DNA of 64,000 nt from CAVQBP01 sp963782475 (GTDB lineage Bacteria; Bacteroidota; Ignavibacteria; Ignavibacteriales; Ignavibacteriaceae), in assembly GCA_963782475.1 (NCBI GenBank), contig CAWAJW010000009.1, positions 13,561 through 77,560 on the forward strand. The letters run 5' to 3'. How positions within the stretch are numbered: the first letter of the stretch is position 1; every line of letters starts with the position of its first letter. The position numbers were made by a program, and so were the translations under genes. The notes beneath the pieces are model-generated. The model made no database searches, was not told the DNA's origin, and saw only the letters and a program-made list of their open reading frames with translations. Shown here piece by piece: positions 9,751 to 19,299 of the stretch.

Positions 9751-11184
9751 TTAAACAATTAAATTTTCCATAAATTCCCCCACTTTTTTCTTTTCACACT
9801 TGAAGATCATTTTTTTTACACTCTTTTGTCTTCTTTTGGATAACAATTCGGCTGACAGCGAATTAAATTTATTATCCAGATCTTCTTCAGTCATCGGTTC
9901 TCTTGGATCACCTTTGGGGTATTCAAGATATTCGGAAAATTCCCTGCCATTCTTAGTTTTTATTAAAACCTTTGACGGCTGTTTTGCAGGGAACATTTTT
10001 TCAAATTCTACAGAGGCCTCACCTTTTATTTTATTTATTACTTCCCGGATCCGGGGATCCTTCAACTTTTCGTCAGAAAATGATTCAGTTGTAATTTTAT
10101 GATCAACCAGTGCAGCGGCAATACAGTAGGGAAGGGAATGATCAGCGGTTTCTCTTGATTCGGGATTATACTTTTGCGGATCGAAAAGAATATCGCATGC
10201 CTTTGCAATTGTAGTTACCGTTACCGATTCAATTTGATTATAGTCGATATTATTTTTTGTAACAACTTTTAATGCTGCAGTAATATGTGTGTGTGTTAAA
10301 GCCTCAGTTGGAAAAGCTTTCATCCCGCATTCAAGAATTTTATAGTTTTCTCCTAAATTGCCGGTAAGTTTATCTAAATCCCATTTCCATTCATCAAGGT
10401 TTTCTCTCCCTTTCATTTGAACAGCTTCGACTTTTTGAGCTTTATTATCCCATCCGAAAAAGCAGTCCATGAAACCTTCTTTTCCTTCAAATACTGCTTC
10501 TGTGCCGGTATATCCTTCTTTGGCAATCAATGCAGCAAAAACTCCGGCTTGAACTGCCATCGGGTCTGCCGTATTTTTCATCATAGTTAGTTTACCGGCA
10601 GTTGGAGAACCAACGGTATAATTGTGACTTCCATTTATTCCAATTGCATTAACCATTTGATCAGCATTTAATCCCAAAAGCTTTCCGGCAACAACAGGTG
10701 AAACAAATTGAGTTAAAGTTGCATGATGCCATTTTCTCTCACGAATTCCAGGAACTGCAAATTCACATAATCTTTGTTCAAATTCATATCCGAGGAGAAT
10801 TGCAGTTATCACTTCTTTCATTGAAGCGTTAACCATTTCACCGATCGAAAGTGCTGCCGGAATTAAATCTGAAGGATGAGAAGGATCTTCCTTCCAGTAA
10901 ATATCATTGAAATCCAAAGCCCGAATCATTAAAGAATTAATTAACGCAGAATTTAGAGCAGGAATCTTATCGCCAAATCCGATTAAGGTCGATTCTTTTT
11001 TCCCGCCGATTTTTTTATAAATATTTCTTAAAATATTAACATCCTTTGTATAATAACCGCCGTAGGCACATCCGATTGAATCATAAAGAAATCGTTTGAC
11101 TTCGTAAACAACCTCTTTATGAAGATCTTTGTATTTCAGATTTACTGCGTATTCAGATATTATTCTGGAAATGGTTTTTTTCAT
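9751..11184 (-). CDS. MmgE/PrpD family dehydratase
   Basis: 477 aa, full length for the MmgE/PrpD family (2-methylcitrate or citrate dehydratase, cis-aconitate decarboxylase relatives). Family features seen include DFNDIYWKEDPSHPSD, the HATLTQFVSPVVAGKLLGL region and AFPTEALTHTHITAAL. Members dehydrate tricarboxylates without an iron-sulphur cluster. Lying between aconitase and citrate lyase it may act on citrate or 2-methylcitrate. The exact substrate cannot be set from sequence. No prpB or prpC is seen nearby. Confidence 0.88.
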   Translation of the reverse strand: MKKTISRIISEYAVNLKYKDLHKEVVYEVKRFLYDSIGCAYGGYYTKDVNILRNIYKKIGGKKESTLIGFGDKIPALNSALINSLMIRALDFNDIYWKEDPSHPSDLIPAALSIGEMVNASMKEVITAILLGYEFEQRLCEFAVPGIRERKWHHATLTQFVSPVVAGKLLGLNADQMVNAIGINGSHNYTVGSPTAGKLTMMKNTADPMAVQAGVFAALIAKEGYTGTEAVFEGKEGFMDCFFGWDNKAQKVEAVQMKGRENLDEWKWDLDKLTGNLGENYKILECGMKAFPTEALTHTHITAALKVVTKNNIDYNQIESVTVTTIAKACDILFDPQKYNPESRETADHSLPYCIAAALVDHKITTESFSDEKLKDPRIREVINKIKGEASVEFEKMFPAKQPSKVLIKTKNGREFSEYLEYPKGDPREPMTEEDLDNKFNSLSAELLSKRRQKSVKKMIFKCEKKKVGEFMENLIV

Positions 11185-11249
11185 TTCATTTTTATTCCTA
11201 TTGTTACCACCAAAGGTGTTGTGTTGAGGGGTAAAATTTTCTCTTTACA

Positions 11250-11799
11250 TTATTTATTACAACCATCAATATTCCAATTTAATGGATTATTATTAATGTA
11301 TCGCCTAATATTTTGTAATTCTGTTTCATTTCTAATAATATGATCGTGAAATCGGGATTGCCAGATTGTTCTGTTAATTTCTTGTTCACGATACCATTTT
11401 GTAACACCGATTTTGAATCCGCGTATGATTGATCCCAGATTTTTTGATTGCGGTCCAAATTGATTACATGATGAATTTTTATTTTGCAATTGTAGAGACG
11501 CAAAATTTTGCGTCTCTACAGTAATATTTAAATTATCATCTGTTATAAAAATTATTCCATGAACATGGTTCGGATATCAAATTCATCAATTTAACAAATG
11601 GAAAATGTTCTGGTATACAAATCCAGCATTGATGTACAATTTTCCCGGCATCGTTCAAAATTATTTTATTTTTATCGATTTTACCAAATAAATGTTCTCT
11701 GTTTTTTGTTATAATCGTTACGTAATAGAGCCCTGGTTTTGAATAATCCCAATTCTTTAAACGTGCCGATTCAACACGATATTTATTTTTGAATTTAAT
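11250..11799 (-). pseudogene. REP-associated tyrosine transposase (RAYT, IS200-like), broken
   Basis: Reading from about 11799, the frame begins KFKNKYRVESARLKNWDYS and runs through FGKIDKNKI. It breaks near 11574-11590 and resumes at PNHVHGIIFITDD (the HUH metal motif), ending at IWQSRFHDHIIRN and NNPLNW. This order is typical of Y1-type RAYT transposases. No ATG is seen at the expected start (ATT at 11797-11799), and around the break several bases of the usual EFDIMPNHVHG block seem to be missing. The gene may therefore be truly decayed. It interrupts the citrate gene block between prpD-like and aconitase genes and carries its own palindrome in frame (11491-11520). Confidence 0.8.
11491..11520. 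repeat. 30-bp perfect REP-type palindrome inside the RAYT gene
   Basis: TGTAGAGACGCAAAA is followed directly by its exact reverse complement, giving a perfect 30-base palindrome with no loop. In the transposase frame it encodes part of TVETQNFASLQ. RAYT enzymes recognise short palindromic REP sequences, so this is probably the cognate REP carried within the gene. I saw no second copy in the window. Confidence 0.9.
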
Positions 11800-11830
11800 G
11801 ATTATATTCGAAAAATTTTATATCAATCAT

Positions 11831-13798
11831 TTATAAATTCTTTTTCACCCATTCTTCCAATCCACCGGCAACAATTAATTCCTGGGCAGCTTCACCAACC
11901 GGATCGAAAGAATAAGTCTTATCATCAATTAACATTGATGAACTTGTAAAATCTATTTCAGCTGTAATTCCTGTTTCAACAGTTAATTTATGTTTGCCGT
12001 ATTTCTCTTTAAAATCATTTACAAAATCAGGGCATTCTATTAAAAGGAATCCATTGTTTAAAGCATTCCTTTTATAAGTTTCATTTAAAGAACCTGCAAT
12101 TAATAATCGGATACCTTTATACTTTAATGCTGTTGCTGCTTGTTCACGAGAAGAACCTGTTCCAAAATTATAACCGCCAACTAAAATATCTCCATCTTTT
12201 GCAATATTTTTGAATTCAGGATCATAATTCTCCATAACAACACCAGCCTGCTGCTGAGGAGTAAAATCATCAACATAAGTATATTTTCCGGGATAAATTC
12301 CATCAGTATTTAAATTATCCTGGTAACAAAAGAGCAATTCTCCATCAATCCTTTCAGGGAATCCATTAATAATCTTTGTCTTCTTTTTTTCTTCTTGTTT
12401 TTTATTGAATGATTTTATTTTTCCATCAATATTTAACGCAGAATCTTCCCATGAATAATCGATCTTTCCTGAAACCGCCGAAAAAGCAACAACAGCGGGT
12501 GAAGCTAAATAAGCTTCTGCATTTGGAGAACCCATTCTTCCTTTAAAATTTCTGTTTGTTGAAGAAATCCCGATTTCGCCGTCTTCCAAAAGTCCGGTAC
12601 CCAAGCCAATACAAGGTCCGCATCCCGGGGGAAGCGGTATAGCTCCTGCATTTAATAACGATTGCCAATCACCTCTTTTTTCGCTCTCAGCCTGGACTTC
12701 ACTAGATGCTGCGGCAACATAAAACTTAACACCTTCCGCAACTTTTTTCCCTTTAACTATGTCAGCAGCTTCCGCAAGATCCTCAACCCGGCTGTTTACA
12801 CAAGAAACGAGATATGCTTTATTAATTTTAATATTTTTATTTTTTATTACTGATACGGGGTTCATAACTTTTACCGTATTAGGACCTGAAACAAACGGCT
12901 GAATAGTTGAAATATCAATTATAATTTCTTTCGAATAAAATGCATCGTGATCAGATTCGGGGATATTCTTTTCTAATTCTAAAATTCTTTGTTCATTTAA
13001 TCTTGGATGAGTTCCCATTCCATCTACATCAGAATTTACACCTGCCAAACCTCTGGCATTAATAAAATCGGCTCTTTTTCTTAACCATTTTATTGTAACA
13101 TCATCAACTGGAAAGACACCTGCCAAAGCACCCCATTCTGTAGTCATGTTTGCAATTGTTAATCTATCATCGATTGAAAGATATTGAATCCCTTCCCCGG
13201 AAAATTCAATGGCATGATTTAAAATTTCATCTTTATTGAAAAAACCGCATAAAGTAATTATGATATCTTTCCCTTTGACTCCCGGTTTTAATTTACCCTT
13301 AAAAATTACTTTAGCAATCGGAGGAACCTGCCACCAGGTTCTGCCGGTTGCCCAAATTGCAGCCGCATCTGTTCTTACAATCGGAGTTCCTAAACATCCC
13401 AACCCTCCGTACATATTTGAATGGCTGTCCGATGCCACGACCATTGTTCCCGGCCAGGCATATCCTTCTTCACACATAATTTGATGCCCGATTCCTCTGC
13501 CGGCGGGATAAAAATCTGCTCCCATCGATTTAGAAAATTCTTCAATCTTTTTATATTTATTTAAATTTTTTTCACTCTTATCCTGTACATTATGATCGAG
13601 TGTATGAACTACCTGCCTTGGGTTATGAAGCCTGGTTGCTCCAATTGATATAAATTTAGGAATGACCGCACCGGTGTTGTCGTGGGTCATAACATAAGCC
13701 GGCCGGATTGATAAATAATCACCTGAATGAACTTCATGATCTTTATCCAGATCAGCTGCATATTTTTGAGCGATTTTTTCGATTAGGTTTTGAGACAT
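11831..13798 (-). CDS. acnA: Aconitate hydratase
   Basis: 655 aa. The [4Fe-4S] ligands are visible as Cys in SCVNSRVEDL (about residue 331) and the CxxC pair in GCGPCIGL (about 393). The swivel domain contains GSSREQAAT. The enzyme interconverts citrate and isocitrate in the cytoplasm. The length and GCGPC layout fit the shorter, mitochondrial-like aconitase class rather than the roughly 890-residue AcnA/IRP class. It is transcribed with the IDH and HD genes upstream and, past the RAYT insertion, with the citrate lyase genes. The symbol is used in a loose sense. Confidence 0.93.
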   Translation of the reverse strand: MSQNLIEKIAQKYAADLDKDHEVHSGDYLSIRPAYVMTHDNTGAVIPKFISIGATRLHNPRQVVHTLDHNVQDKSEKNLNKYKKIEEFSKSMGADFYPAGRGIGHQIMCEEGYAWPGTMVVASDSHSNMYGGLGCLGTPIVRTDAAAIWATGRTWWQVPPIAKVIFKGKLKPGVKGKDIIITLCGFFNKDEILNHAIEFSGEGIQYLSIDDRLTIANMTTEWGALAGVFPVDDVTIKWLRKRADFINARGLAGVNSDVDGMGTHPRLNEQRILELEKNIPESDHDAFYSKEIIIDISTIQPFVSGPNTVKVMNPVSVIKNKNIKINKAYLVSCVNSRVEDLAEAADIVKGKKVAEGVKFYVAAASSEVQAESEKRGDWQSLLNAGAIPLPPGCGPCIGLGTGLLEDGEIGISSTNRNFKGRMGSPNAEAYLASPAVVAFSAVSGKIDYSWEDSALNIDGKIKSFNKKQEEKKKTKIINGFPERIDGELLFCYQDNLNTDGIYPGKYTYVDDFTPQQQAGVVMENYDPEFKNIAKDGDILVGGYNFGTGSSREQAATALKYKGIRLLIAGSLNETYKRNALNNGFLLIECPDFVNDFKEKYGKHKLTVETGITAEIDFTSSSMLIDDKTYSFDPVGEAAQELIVAGGLEEWVKKNL

Positions 13799-13896
13799 AT
13801 CAAAAACAATTTATTATGAATAAAAATTCACTAGCATAATAATGACAAAGAGTTGACTGATCCGCACTGTTCTGTTTTATCTGAGTCACCTGAGTG

Positions 13897-14439
13897 CTAT
13901 CCCTTAAAAGGTTCAAATGAAACAAAATCCGCATGATGGACTATAATAGCTTCGGTGCTTCTATTTGCTGAATCTCCTTCCTTTGCATGGTATGCAATTA
14001 TATGCAGAACTTCAGGCGGCAGTTCAAATCTATCGGCAATTGCAACTCCGCTAAACGGGTGTCTCAATAATTTACCGGCTTTACTTGTGGTTAACCGGTC
14101 ATCGATTTTATCATATTCAATTAACTTGCCGACATCAATTAGAATCGAGCCGGCAATAAGAATATCCATATCAATTTTAATTTGATCCCCGAAATTTTCC
14201 TTCATCCGGTTTGCAATATCAATTGAGAGCTGAACTGCTGTACGTTTATGATTTATAAATGAAATTTTGCAATCTTTAATAAGAAGAGTAAAAGGGATTT
14301 TAGTTAAATCTTCAATAGTTAATACACTTTTTTCAATTGCATAAATCCAGCATTCCAGAACTTTCTCTCTCAGCTCATCATTTTTAATCCAATTAATTTC
14401 CGGCCAGATTTTTAAAACTTCTTCTTTCAAGTATTTCAT
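13897..14439 (-). CDS. HD-domain-like protein with altered HD motif
   Basis: 180 aa. The middle resembles an HD-superfamily phosphohydrolase: NHKRTAVQLSIDIANRM, then AGSILIDVGKLIEYD, then RHPFSGVAIADR and IIAYHAKEGD. The signature usually reads hxHDhGK; here it is ILIDVGK, with Ile in place of the His. The other His residues look conserved. It may still bind metal and act on a nucleotide or phosphate ester. It sits between IDH and aconitase genes on the same strand, which hints at a regulatory or repair role for that pathway, but no specific function can be claimed. Confidence 0.75.
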   Translation of the reverse strand: MKYLKEEVLKIWPEINWIKNDELREKVLECWIYAIEKSVLTIEDLTKIPFTLLIKDCKISFINHKRTAVQLSIDIANRMKENFGDQIKIDMDILIAGSILIDVGKLIEYDKIDDRLTTSKAGKLLRHPFSGVAIADRFELPPEVLHIIAYHAKEGDSANRSTEAIIVHHADFVSFEPFKG

Positions 14440-14505
14440 AAATAAACATGTAATTGTTATATGGTTATACTGCTATATTGTCCTAAAACAGCAGCAATAA
14501 AATAT

Positions 14506-15687
14506 TTAATCAATATTTTTAATAATCTCTTCAGCCATCTGATGAGTGGTACAAGCGCCGTGCTTAAAAACATCCGGTCCGCCTTTTAATTTAAGCATAT
14601 CATAAGTTTTAACTTTTCCTTCTTCGATAACTCCAGCTATAGCATTTCTAATTTTTTCACCTATGGCATTTTCTCCCAGATGATCCAGCATCATACATGC
14701 ACTTAATATCATTGCAATCGGATTAACGATAGAAGGATTTAATTCCTGATATTTTGGTGCAGAACCATGTGTAGGTTCGAAAACGGAAACTTCTTTTCCG
14801 ATATTTGCGCTGCAGGCGAACCCTAAACCGCCCACAAGCCCTGCAAAACCATCACTTATAATATCGCCAAACATATTCTCGGCAACTAATACTCCGTAGA
14901 TTTCAGGATTTTTTGTCAGCCACATCATTTGCGCATCAATGTTGGTATCCCATAATTGAATTTGAGGATAATCCTTAGCAAGGATTTTAGCTTCATTGAA
15001 CATCATTCCGGAAGTTTCTCTTAAAACATTTGGCTTCTCACAAACAGTTACATTTGTATAGCCGAATTTTTTTGCATACTCAAAAGCTTCTTTTAATATT
15101 CTTCTGCAGGCATCCCTTGATACAATTCTTGATGATATTGCTAAATCCTCACTTGGAATATTTTTAAAGGCTTTCATTTTGGGGTGAGTTTCAAATGCAT
15201 CCCGAACAACTTTTGGAGGATTAGTCCATTCAACACCTGAATATAACCCTTCAGTATTTTGCCTGAATATTACGGCATTTACAATAGGTTCTTCGAAACC
15301 CCCATTTTTTCTTCTAATAAAATTAAGAGGATTTCCTTTAAAGGATTGACAAGGCCGGATACAAATATCCAGATTGAAATGCTGTCTTAACCCTACTATC
15401 GGGCTAAAGTAAGTATAACCTTTATCCCGTAATGAGGGATCTAATTCCTTTGCGGCAGCATCTTTTGGTTTACTTGTTATAGCGCCGAACAGACCTATTT
15501 TATATTCATCCAAAAGTTCTATTGTCCTTTGAGGCAATGCATTCCCTTCTTTACACCAGAATTCCCATCCTATATCTCCATATATATACTCTGATTCAAA
15601 GCCGGCAGCATTTAAGACGTTGATTGCCTCAGGGAGGACAGTTTTACCGATACCATCACCAGGAAGAGCTACAATTTTTCTATTCAT
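14506..15687 (-). CDS. icd: Isocitrate dehydrogenase (isocitrate/isopropylmalate family)
   Basis: 393 aa. The family start is LPGDGIGKTVLPEA, metal and substrate residues appear in AENMFGDIISDG, and the nucleotide loop is HGSAPKYQEL. The Lys-Tyr pair after HGSAP matches the NADP-specifying residues of E. coli IDH, so NADP use is favoured. That is inference; a homoisocitrate or isopropylmalate enzyme is possible. Neighbouring aconitase and citrate lyase genes support isocitrate as substrate. It is first in the minus-strand citrate block, with its promoter probably in 15688-15934. Confidence 0.85.
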   Translation of the reverse strand: MNRKIVALPGDGIGKTVLPEAINVLNAAGFESEYIYGDIGWEFWCKEGNALPQRTIELLDEYKIGLFGAITSKPKDAAAKELDPSLRDKGYTYFSPIVGLRQHFNLDICIRPCQSFKGNPLNFIRRKNGGFEEPIVNAVIFRQNTEGLYSGVEWTNPPKVVRDAFETHPKMKAFKNIPSEDLAISSRIVSRDACRRILKEAFEYAKKFGYTNVTVCEKPNVLRETSGMMFNEAKILAKDYPQIQLWDTNIDAQMMWLTKNPEIYGVLVAENMFGDIISDGFAGLVGGLGFACSANIGKEVSVFEPTHGSAPKYQELNPSIVNPIAMILSACMMLDHLGENAIGEKIRNAIAGVIEEGKVKTYDMLKLKGGPDVFKHGACTTHQMAEEIIKNID

Positions 15688-15934
15688 AATTTAATTTCCC
15701 CAATTAAAAATTAATAATCAAAATTAGATAATAAATATATGGCAGGCAAGATTTTTAAACTTGCATTAAATGCATTTTTATGCAAAAATATTTCTCGTAA
15801 GAATATTTATCGGTAAAGGAGATTAAAAGAAAAACAATCAATCTGGCTCTATTTTTGAATGATAAATATTCAAATAAAAATATTAACTTTATAAAGCAAA
15901 CATTTAAAATTTCTAACAAATCTGCTGATAAATA

Positions 15935-18900
15935 TTGAAAAATAAATCAAATTCGAATATTATCTCATTAAACCAGGAAAAGCTCCGTGAATTTCAATCC
16001 TTTATGAAAAAACTATTGGATGAAGATAAGATTCCTAAAAAACTAAGTAATTATTTTTCTGACATATCTGAATTAATTCAACGTTTGAATTCTGAAAATC
16101 TCGAAAATAAGAAAAGTTCAGAAATTAATGAATCTATACTAAAATCCGTTTGGGATAAATCAATTGATGGAATGAGATTAACAGACAGCAAAGGCATTAT
16201 ATATATGTGTAATGCTGCATATGCTGAGCTTGTAGGTAGGACAATTGATGAAATTGAAGGAGAAATGCTTTCATCTGTTTATAGAGAATCAGATAGAGAA
16301 CATATTCAATCCAGCTACATAATTAACTTCAGAGATTCTAATATTAAAACTCACTATTCAACTTCTGCAAAGCTCTGGAATGGTAAACTTATTGATATAA
16401 AGATGGTCAACTCATTTATAGAAAATATAAATGGGGAGAAGATGGTCTTAAGTATTTTCAGAGATGAAACCGAGCAGAAAAAAAACAATTCACTTCTTGA
16501 AAAAAAGGACCGGCTTCTGTTTGGGATCGCCAGCGCAACAAAAAGTTTAATCTCTTCCAGCGATGTAAAAGAAAGTTTTACAACTGCTTTAAAAATTTTA
16601 GGTAAATCAGCTAATGTTGATAGAGTATATATTTATAAACACAAAGTTAAACCTGATACAGAAGAAATGTACCTGAGCCTTCTTTACGAGTGGGTAAATA
16701 AAGACTCCGATTCACAGATTCAGAATGAAGCTTTACAAAGATTATCCTATTCCCGGTTCGAGGTTTTAAATTTTTACGAAAATTTTTCTAAAGGCAACTC
16801 TCTAAAATTTATAATAAAGAAACTGCCGCGGGATATAAAAAAAGTTTTTATAGATATTAATATCAAGTCAATTATAGTAGTCCCTATCATGGTTGATGAG
16901 CAGTATTGGGGCTTTATCGGATTTGATGAATGTAAATATGACAGGCAATGGGAGAATGATGAAGAATCGCTTCTGCGAATAATGGCTTCAACATTTGGCG
17001 CTGCTATAAAACTTAATGAAGTTCTTGATGAGCTAGTAAAAAATAATAGTGAATTAAATAATGCTGTTAACAGGGCCGAAGCAGCTGTAAAAGCAAAAGC
17101 AGAATTTTTAGCTCTGATGAGTCACGAAATTCGTACACCTATGAACGGGGTAATCGGAATGACAGGGCTGCTTTTAGATACAGCATTAACTGCTGAGCAG
17201 AGAGAATATGTCGAGACAATCAGGTTGAGCGGTGATCAGCTTCTTGTTATAATTAATGATATACTTGATTTTTCTAAAATCGAATCAGAAAAACTGGATC
17301 TTGAAAATCAACCTTTTGATTTAAGAGATTGTATTGAAGACTCCCTTGATTTGCTGGCTACAAAAGCTTCTGAAAAAAGACTTGATCTTGTTTATTTAAT
17401 TGAAAATAATACCCCGATTGTTATTAATGGTGATGTTACAAGGTTAAGACAAATTCTTACAAACTTAATAAGTAATGCTATTAAGTTCACAGAAGAAGGC
17501 GAAGTATTCATAAAAGCCAGTTCAAGAAATTTAGATGAAAAATATTCTGAGATATCATTTTCTGTTAAAGATACGGGGATTGGAATCCCAGATGATAAAC
17601 TGGGAAAATTATTTAAATCTTTCAGCCAGGTAGATTCATCAACAACACGCATTTACGGCGGTACCGGTCTTGGACTGGCAATAAGTAAAAGACTAGCTGA
17701 ATTAATGGGTGGTAAAATGTGGGTTGAAAGCAAAGAGGGTGAAGGTTCAGTATTTTATTTTACTATTAAATCAGAAAAAGTACCTTCACAATCAAAAATT
17801 TACTTAAAATCTAAAACACCTCTGATTAAGGGAAAGAGAGTACTAATCGTTGATGATAATAAAACAAATATAAAAATCTTAACAACACAGGTTGAACAAT
17901 GGGGGATGGAATATAAATCAACCAATTCCCCTTTTGAAGCTTTAAAGATTATTCGAAATGAGAATGTTTTTGATGCTGCAATACTCGATTACCGTATGCC
18001 TGAAATGGATGGAATTAAATTAGCAGAAAAAATTTGCGAGCTGGAAAAAGGAAAGAATCTTCCATTTATTATTTTATCTTCATTAGGTAAAAAAGATGCC
18101 ATCTTCGAAAATAAAAATTTGAACCTCTCGGTAATTACCAAACCGGTAAAGCATCATCTGCTCTATGATAATCTTGTGTCAGCTTTTAGGAAAGAAGAAA
18201 AAAGCAAATTGAAAAAAGGCCTGGATGGAGTTAACCTTGATCTTTCGGAAAATTACAAGCTTAAAATATTGTTAACTGAGGATAATACAATTAATCAAAA
18301 AGTTGCCATTAGGATCTTTGAGAAAATGGGTTACAGGATTGATATAGCTGCTAATGGATTTGAAGCTCTTGAGGCTGTTAAAAATATTAATTATGATATT
18401 GTTTTTATGGATTTGTTTATGCCTGAAATGGACGGCTTTACAGCTACTGAAAATATTCTGAAAGATTTTGCTGAAGATAGAAGGCCGGTTATAATTGCTA
18501 TGACGGCAAATACTTTTAATGAGGATAAAAATGAATGTCTTGCAAAAGGAATGGATGATTTTATTTCAAAGCCGCTTAAGATGGAAGAAATATACCCGAT
18601 GCTTTCCGACTGGGCTATCAAAATTTATAAAAAGAAAGACCGCTTAATTGAACAATTAAAAAGTGAAAAATCATCTGCAAAGCTTGTTGATGAATCTAAA
18701 ATTACTTTTATTAATGATATTCAGACAGTGCAGGATGTTCAGTTCTTTATTGAGCTTTTGGATATCTATATTTCCGATATGCCAAAAATTATTGGGAAAA
18801 TAAAGGCTGCTGTTGAAGAAAAAGATTATGATAAATTGAGATTTTTTGCTCACAAATTAAAAGGGAACAGCTTAACTCTCGGGATTGAAAATTTTGCAAA

Positions 18901-19042
18901 AATTTGTTCTCATTTGGAAATTGCCGGGAAAGAAAATAGAATCGAAGAAGTCTCAGTTCAGTTATGCAGTAAGCTTGTTAGTGATTTTGAGAAGATAATT
19001 AGTGAACTTGATATTATACGTACAAAGTATAGCAACATGTAA
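15935..19042 (+). CDS. Hybrid sensor histidine kinase (PAS-GAF-HisKA-HATPase-REC-REC-HPt)
   Basis: 1035 aa with no membrane segment, so probably cytoplasmic. Domains in order: PAS (about 70-190), GAF (about 205-355), HisKA with the phospho-His in MSHEIRTPMNG (His397), HATPase (NLISNAIKF, DTGIGIPDD, GGTGLGLAISKRLAE), a first receiver (about 633-750, LIVDDN and LDYRMPEMDG), a second receiver (about 775-895, LTEDN and MDLFMPEMDGF, KPLK) and an HPt domain with HKLKG (His973). This is a complete internal phosphorelay of the BarA/EvgS layout. No response regulator with an output domain is adjacent, so the final target is encoded elsewhere. The start used is TTG at 15935. Confidence 0.93.
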   Translation: MKNKSNSNIISLNQEKLREFQSFMKKLLDEDKIPKKLSNYFSDISELIQRLNSENLENKKSSEINESILKSVWDKSIDGMRLTDSKGIIYMCNAAYAELVGRTIDEIEGEMLSSVYRESDREHIQSSYIINFRDSNIKTHYSTSAKLWNGKLIDIKMVNSFIENINGEKMVLSIFRDETEQKKNNSLLEKKDRLLFGIASATKSLISSSDVKESFTTALKILGKSANVDRVYIYKHKVKPDTEEMYLSLLYEWVNKDSDSQIQNEALQRLSYSRFEVLNFYENFSKGNSLKFIIKKLPRDIKKVFIDINIKSIIVVPIMVDEQYWGFIGFDECKYDRQWENDEESLLRIMASTFGAAIKLNEVLDELVKNNSELNNAVNRAEAAVKAKAEFLALMSHEIRTPMNGVIGMTGLLLDTALTAEQREYVETIRLSGDQLLVIINDILDFSKIESEKLDLENQPFDLRDCIEDSLDLLATKASEKRLDLVYLIENNTPIVINGDVTRLRQILTNLISNAIKFTEEGEVFIKASSRNLDEKYSEISFSVKDTGIGIPDDKLGKLFKSFSQVDSSTTRIYGGTGLGLAISKRLAELMGGKMWVESKEGEGSVFYFTIKSEKVPSQSKIYLKSKTPLIKGKRVLIVDDNKTNIKILTTQVEQWGMEYKSTNSPFEALKIIRNENVFDAAILDYRMPEMDGIKLAEKICELEKGKNLPFIILSSLGKKDAIFENKNLNLSVITKPVKHHLLYDNLVSAFRKEEKSKLKKGLDGVNLDLSENYKLKILLTEDNTINQKVAIRIFEKMGYRIDIAANGFEALEAVKNINYDIVFMDLFMPEMDGFTATENILKDFAEDRRPVIIAMTANTFNEDKNECLAKGMDDFISKPLKMEEIYPMLSDWAIKIYKKKDRLIEQLKSEKSSAKLVDESKITFINDIQTVQDVQFFIELLDIYISDMPKIIGKIKAAVEEKDYDKLRFFAHKLKGNSLTLGIENFAKICSHLEIAGKENRIEEVSVQLCSKLVSDFEKIISELDIIRTKYSNM

Positions 19043-19181
19043 GAGAAAATCGTGTGCAAAGTAGCTTATAAAAGTAAAAGCGGAGTTCAGGATATTTTTT
19101 TGTCATCTAAATGGCTTCAATAAAACTTGATGTTATAACGAAATTTTGTAATCTTTACATTCCCAATTCAAATTGATATTA

Positions 19182-19269
19182 CCGGGAACGGCTAACAGGT
19201 GATTACCCAACCCCGTCAGGTCCGGAAGGAAGCAGCGGTTAGTATGATCTTGTGTAGCCGTAAACCCGG
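19182..19269 (+). ncRNA. ffs: Small signal recognition particle RNA (4.5S)
   Basis: The conserved SRP core is present: CCCCGTCAGGTCCGGAAGG followed by AAGCAGCGG, closing as a hairpin. Outer arms CCGGGAACGGCTA and TAGCCGTAAACCCGG pair to form the long stem, giving a transcript of roughly 88-95 bases. It binds Ffh for co-translational membrane targeting. It lies on the plus strand, converging on the M1 peptidase gene. The ends are approximate. Confidence 0.93.
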
Positions 19270-19299
19270 TTTTGTATTTATCCCAGTTTTGATTCACAT

